A stretch of DNA of 64,000 nt, taken from the NCBI GenBank assembly GCA_039000515.1, contig JBCFYV010000024.1:12376802-12440801 (forward strand). The letters run 5' to 3'. Source of the DNA: Timema cristinae. Its lineage: Eukaryota; Arthropoda; Insecta; Phasmatodea; Timematidae. A program made the position numbers and the translations under genes. Shown one piece after another: positions 53,601 through 59,600 of this stretch. How positions within the stretch are numbered: position 1 is the first letter of the stretch; each line of letters starts with the position of its first letter. Under the pieces are notes generated by a model. It was not told the origin of the DNA, made no database searches, and saw nothing but the letters and a program-made list of their open reading frames with translations.

Positions 53601-56600
53601 TTCATGATAACATAGTGTTAGAATGGGAGGTATATCCGGTTCATGATAACATAGTGTTAGAATGGGAAGGTATAGCTGGTTAATGATAACATAGTGTTAG
53701 AATGGGAGGTATATCCGGTTAATGATAACATACTGTTAGAATGGGAGGTATACCCTGTTAATGATAACATACTGTTAGAATGAGAGGTATATCCGGTTAA
53801 TGATAACATGGTGTTAGAATAGGAGGTATATCCGGTTCATGATAACATACTGTTAGAATGGGAGGTATAGCTGGTTCATGATAACATACTGTTAGAATGG
53901 GAGGTATATCTGGTTCATGATAACATACTGTTAGAATGGGAGGTATATCCGGTTCATGATAACATAGTGTTAGAATGGGAGGTATAGCTGGTTCATGATA
54001 GCATAGTGTTAGATTGGGAGGTATATCTGGTTAATGATAACATAGTGTTATAATGGGAGGTATATCCGGTTAATGATAACGTAGCGCTAGAATGGAGGTA
54101 TATCCGGTTAATGATAACATAGTGTTAGAATGGGAGGTATATCCGGTTCATGATAACATAGTGTTAGAAAGGGAAGGTATAGCTGGTTCATGATAACATA
54201 GTGTTAGAATGGGAGGTATATCCTGTTAATGATAACATACTGTTAGAATGGGAAGTATAGCTGGTTCATGATAACGTACTGTTAGAATGGGAGGTATATC
54301 CGGTTCATGATAACAAACTGTTAGAATGAGGTGTATAGCTGGTTCATGATAACATTCTGTTAGAATGGGAGGTATAGCTTGTTCATGATAACAAACTGTT
54401 AGAATGGGAGGTATAGCTGGTTCATGATAACATACTGTTAGAATGGGAGGTATATCCGGATCATGATAACATAGTGTTAGAATGGGAGGTATATCCGGTT
54501 AATGATAACATAGTGTTAGAATGGGAGGTATAGCTGGTTCATGATAACATAGTGTTAGAATGGACGGTATATCCGGTTCATGATAACATAGTGTTAGAAA
54601 GGGAAGGTATAGCTGGTTCATGATAACATAGTGTTAGAATGGGAGGTATATCCTGTTAATGATAACATACTGTTAGAATGGGAAGTATAGCTGGTTCATG
54701 ATAACGTACTGTTAGAATGGGAGGTATATCCGGTTCATGATAACAAACTGTTAGAATGAGGTATAGCTGGTTCATGATAACATACTGTTAGAATGGGAGG
54801 TATAGCTAGTTCATGATAGCATAGTGTTAGAATGGGAGGTATATCCGGTTCATGATAACATAGTGTTAGAAAGGGAAGGTATAGCTGGTTCATGATAACA
54901 TAGTGTTAGAATGGGAGGTATAGCTGGTTCATGATAACATACTGTTAGAATGGGAGGTATATCCGCTTCATGATAACATAGTGTTAGAATGGGAGGTATA
55001 TCCGGTTCATGATAACATACTGTTAGAATGGGTTTGGAAAGGTGATGAAGATTTCCAGCGTTATAAACTCAAACATAAGGGGTGAGGGTTTTTTGAAAAA
55101 AAGATCATTTCGATTAAGCCGTTTAGGGATATAATCCATTATTCGGCCCAGCTCACAAGTTGACCGTCCGCATCGAACTCGCATTTGGAGAGCGGAACGC
55201 CTCAGTTCACCCTGCCAAGATTCGATCCTCAATCGCATCGTGGGGATGGAGGAGGGAGAGCGGAAAACCATGCTAAGATTCGAACCATGATCTTCCCGGG
55301 GAGTGGAAAACCGATCCTCAGTTCACCCTGCCAAGATTCCTCCCCTACGGGAACCTACATCTGCTTGGAGGGAGAGTGGAAAACCAGACCAAGATTCGAA
55401 CCACAATCTTGAACCTACATTTGAAGAGTGGAAAACCGACCCTCGGTATCCGAATGTATCGTGAGTAAAATCGTTCTTCCTGGAAGGTGGGCCTGCATTT
55501 GCTTGGAGAGAGGTTCTCAAGTCTTTTTTTAAAGCACTAACATTTTTTTCTAGTGACTATACCTACTGAAAACTCTTTTTAAACAGATATGCGCTAAATT
55601 AGTTTATTTAGGTCTCTCAGAGTACCGACTGGTACAATAACCAGCTTCAGTCAGGGTTACAACCTGTCCTCTCCAGGATTTCAACTCGGACCTCTCAGAG
55701 ACCAATCTGGTACAATAAAAGTCGCTCAGTGTACAGACTGATACAGTAAACAATTGCTTCATCATTTGCGCATGATGAGAGTGCAGCCGTGACTTTATTA
55801 TTTAAGATGTTCCATCATTTGTGTATGATGAAGAGTGTGAATACTCTGAGGTTAAAGGTACTATTCATCATTTGCGCAAAATGCGAGCGTACCCAGGGAT
55901 GCTATGTGCCATCATTTGCGCATGACGAGAGTGTACCCATGACTTTACGATTTAATGTACCATCATTCGTACCTGAAAATACAACGTTTAGACTAATGAA
56001 ATGTGGATAAATACGCCGTATTAGCCGAACAGGGAGGGTGAAAAAAAAAAAACGCATCATCTTCCGATATGTTTTGAATGCACCGTATGTAAAATCATCC
56101 TGGAAGTGGATCCTCATTTGCTTGAGGGGGAGGGTGAAAGTGGAAAACCGAGCCTCAGTTCACCCTGTCAAGATTCGAACCTCGACTCTCCTCCCTCCTA
56201 CGCTAATGGATTAGGAACCTACATTTGGAGAGCGGAAACCCTCAGTTCATCCTGGCAAGATTCGAACCTCGATCTTGAACCTACATTTGGAGAGTGGAAA
56301 ACCGAGTCTCAGTTCACCTGGCGGACCTGGATCTCCTCTTTTTTTAAATTCTGATACGAATTTTGAATGTACAGTATGGGATTGGAGGGGAGGGCGCGTT
56401 CTCCCTTCTCCATCTCGAGCGTATAAAGCGGGCGCGAGGCGGGGAGACGTATCTCATTCAACATGTTTAGCCGGTTGGGTTACCGTCTGGAGGACATGAG
56501 CGATATTAAGATTTCGAACGGCGGTTTAGAATATCATATCACGAGTGTCGACAAAGGTTACAGCGAGTGCTGTGATTCTTCCGTGCACTGGCTCGGATGC

Positions 56601-59600
56601 CATAATCCCGGAATGTGGGAATCGAGTCAGTCTGTCGAACGCTGTTCTACCGCTTGTCCGGTCTACAATCTTAAGGAAGGAGACGACCTGCTAATTCTCC
56701 GGGAATCGAGTCGGTCCATCGAACGCGGTTCTACAGCTTCCCACGAGGATGAGCCGGAATCGAGTCAGCCCGGTACTACAGCTTGGGCAGAGGAGGAAAA
56801 CGCTTTGTGCGTCGAGTTGGACCGAATCGAGCGTGAGGAACTCGATCGTGTCAAGCACATCTCTGAACTTGAAAAGTTTCGTACGTACAACGTTCGCCAC
56901 CTAGAAGGAGACGAAGAGATCAGTGAGGATGAGGATGAACCGAACATCATAACGCTAGACTATGTAGGCAAAGTGCATCTGCCTGGTAAAAACTTTGGTG
57001 CACGCTACAGGAGCCGCTTTAACGCTTCACAGAGAGGACTGTTATATCTGGGTGAAGGCAAGTACGAACTGTTCAAGTGGTGAAGTGTTCTAACATGTTT
57101 AGAGAAAGATTTTTTTTTTGTACGCATCAAGTGAAAGACTATGAGGGACTTTGGTGCGCGCTACAGGAGCCGCTTTAACGCTTCACAGAGAGGACTGTTA
57201 TATCTGGATGAAGGCGAGTACGAACTGTTCAAGTGGTGAAGTGTTCTAACATGTTTAGAGAAAGATATTTTTTTGTATGCATCATAATAAACTGTGTGAA
57301 GGCGAGTACGAACTGTTCAAGTGGTGAAGTGTTCTAACATGTTTAGAGAAAGATATTTTTGTATGTATCATAATAATCTGAGTGAGGGTGAGGATGAAGT
57401 GTTCTAACATGTTTAGACCAAACTTTAGAGAAAGATATTTTTTGTATGTATCATAATAATCTGGCTGAAGACGAGTACGAACTGTTCAAGCGTCGAAGTA
57501 TTCTAACATGTTTAGACAAGACTTTAGAGAAAGATATTTTTTGTATGCATCAAGTGAAAGACTATGAGGGAAAGAGAATTTATATGTATGTATGTATGTA
57601 TCATCATAATCTTAAGAATATACTCGCTAAATAAAAAAGTTGTACTATTTATTTAAGTCCTTGATCATAGAAATAAAAGCTAAGAGGCTATGTATGTTTC
57701 ATTCGGAGCAGGAAAATATCATTTTAGATATGTATTTTTTTCCAGGCTGTTCGAGGAAAGGAGGGCTATACCCGTCATCCCCTACTCTGAGAGAGAGGGA
57801 GAGACAGAGAGATAGAAAGAGGGAGGGGAAGAGAAGGAGAGAGAGACAGAGATAGAAAAGATCATTTTAGATATGTATTTTTTTCAGCATAGTCTAAAAA
57901 ACTGTTCGAAGGAAAGAGAGAGAGATAGAAAGAGGGGAGGAGAGAAAGAGAGAGAGATAGAAAGAGAGAGAGAGAGAGATAGAAAGAGAGAGAGACATTT
58001 CTCCCGTCTCTACGCACCCGCGAATCTACGCCGCGGGGAACACGCGAGACGGGTGGTAAAGGGGTGAGGGGAGGGAGGACTTCCGGATAAGTATTCTGAA
58101 CCAATCATACAACCCGTCCCCCGAGACCACCGTCTCCTCTGGATCATCAGGGGGGGAGGGGGGAATCCCTGGAACACGCGAGACTACGGCGCGGGAGGGG
58201 AGGGAAAGGGGGGAGGAGTGGGGGATACACACACACTTACACTTTTCCCCTACCTGTTCTCATACACGATATTGTATTCTACTGTCCTCCTAAATGGATT
58301 TCCACACTCCCTCCACGCAAATGTGGGTTCACTTCATCTATATTCAACATTCCCAATTCCTAACTCATTATCGTAATTAATACTTAAGCGTATAGCTCGA
58401 ATGGGTAGTAATACGCGGTGCTAAGTATTATTATTATTATTATTATTATGTTAAAGTAATTTAAGAAGGTTTCTCTGATTCGAACAGCATTATATTGGGA
58501 ATGGTGTAATGTGTGTGGTTGTAATATATCGATATTTAATTTAGCTGGACAGCTTAAATAAATTGAGTTCTTCTGCCCTTCTTTCTCATCGATGTAATTG
58601 ATTTTGATAACTACAATAATGACCAAACTATTGTTTTGTTCATTTTTTTTCCTAAATAGATACACAATGAACTATAACAATACGACATGCAAATTACTAT
58701 TTTTAAATGGCTTCCAATAAAAAAAATTACCTCAGAGTACTAACAGGTCTTTGTTCAGCACTAATCGGTTCTCTAAAATTAGTTGTAGTTTTTGTCTCTC
58801 TTTCTTCTAGTTTGGAAAGTAAGAAATCAAATGACTCTTTATTCATACGTAAATATTCCAAGAATGTATCATCATGCAAGCGAGCTTCATGATATCAGTT
58901 GTTAAATTCACCACGCTCTTATTAAATTCATGAACCGAGCAAGATCTATAAGCACAAGGTATATCATCGAGTTTTAGAACTATGTTTTCGAGTCCAATTA
59001 ATTTCCAAGAGAGTTTTGACAGTGACATGATGAAACAACGCACCTCAACACTGCTATTGACTCGACCAGATACCTCTTGCTATGTCAACAGCGCACATCG
59101 CTGGCCACACTACCCACTAAGCAAACCTCTAGCCTCCAAGCAAATCGTTTGCAGTATAAACGAGGCCTAAAGTATTTGTTAGATAACCAGCAAAATTAAT
59201 TGGTAGCATGTCTTCCTTCTAAACCAAGGATCACGTATTCGATTCCCCACATGATAAAACAAGACATTAGCATTTGTTAAATTTGAAGTTCCCTTCGATC
59301 ACGGTGATGCGGGTGAACTGTGTTTTGTGTCTGCTTTAAAGTTAGGCTAGTTTGTAAGTTGTGTTAAGATATAATCATTTGATTCAGAAAATGCACGACA
59401 TTTTTAAAATCATTATTTGGGGTACGTATTTAACGTGAACTTTATAAACCGTCTGAGGGGCCCGGCCGTTAATTCACCAACTATATATTTTTCATCCAAA
59501 ACAGGAATTAAACTCTGGACCTAATTATCTCAGTAAGCAGACACGCTACTGACTGAGCTAAGGTGTCGGACTGCACGTTAAATACCACCACTCACTTGTC

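Larger units (their letters stand above)
42748..58283. mobile_element. Polinton/Maverick-type element, stripped (15,536 bp)
   Basis: Defined to the base by 6-bp target duplications, 5'-AG...CT-3' ends and near-identical inverted terminal repeats (274 and 267 bp). Coding content, all on the + strand and opposite to the host calpain: a small OB-fold-like protein in two exons, family B DNA polymerase, and a 206-codon acidic protein. Known for the family: Polintons and adintoviruses normally also encode a retroviral-type integrase, FtsK-like ATPase, Ad-type protease and capsid proteins. I find none here, nor obvious remnants. The 49.5-56.4 kb stretch is minisatellite and duplicated non-coding modules. 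The polymerase frame is open and the repeats hardly diverged, so insertion looks recent. Mobilisation would need an integrase from elsewhere. Confidence 0.9.

Noticed and set aside
50884..55030. Regular repeats resembling a CRISPR array
   Set aside because: Units are contiguous near-copies without unique spacers, in a eukaryotic element; it is a minisatellite.
49520..56460. Hidden integrase or capsid gene in the element
   Set aside because: Read in all frames: only short frames from repeats, with no HHCC, DDE or Walker patterns. A profile search could still change this.
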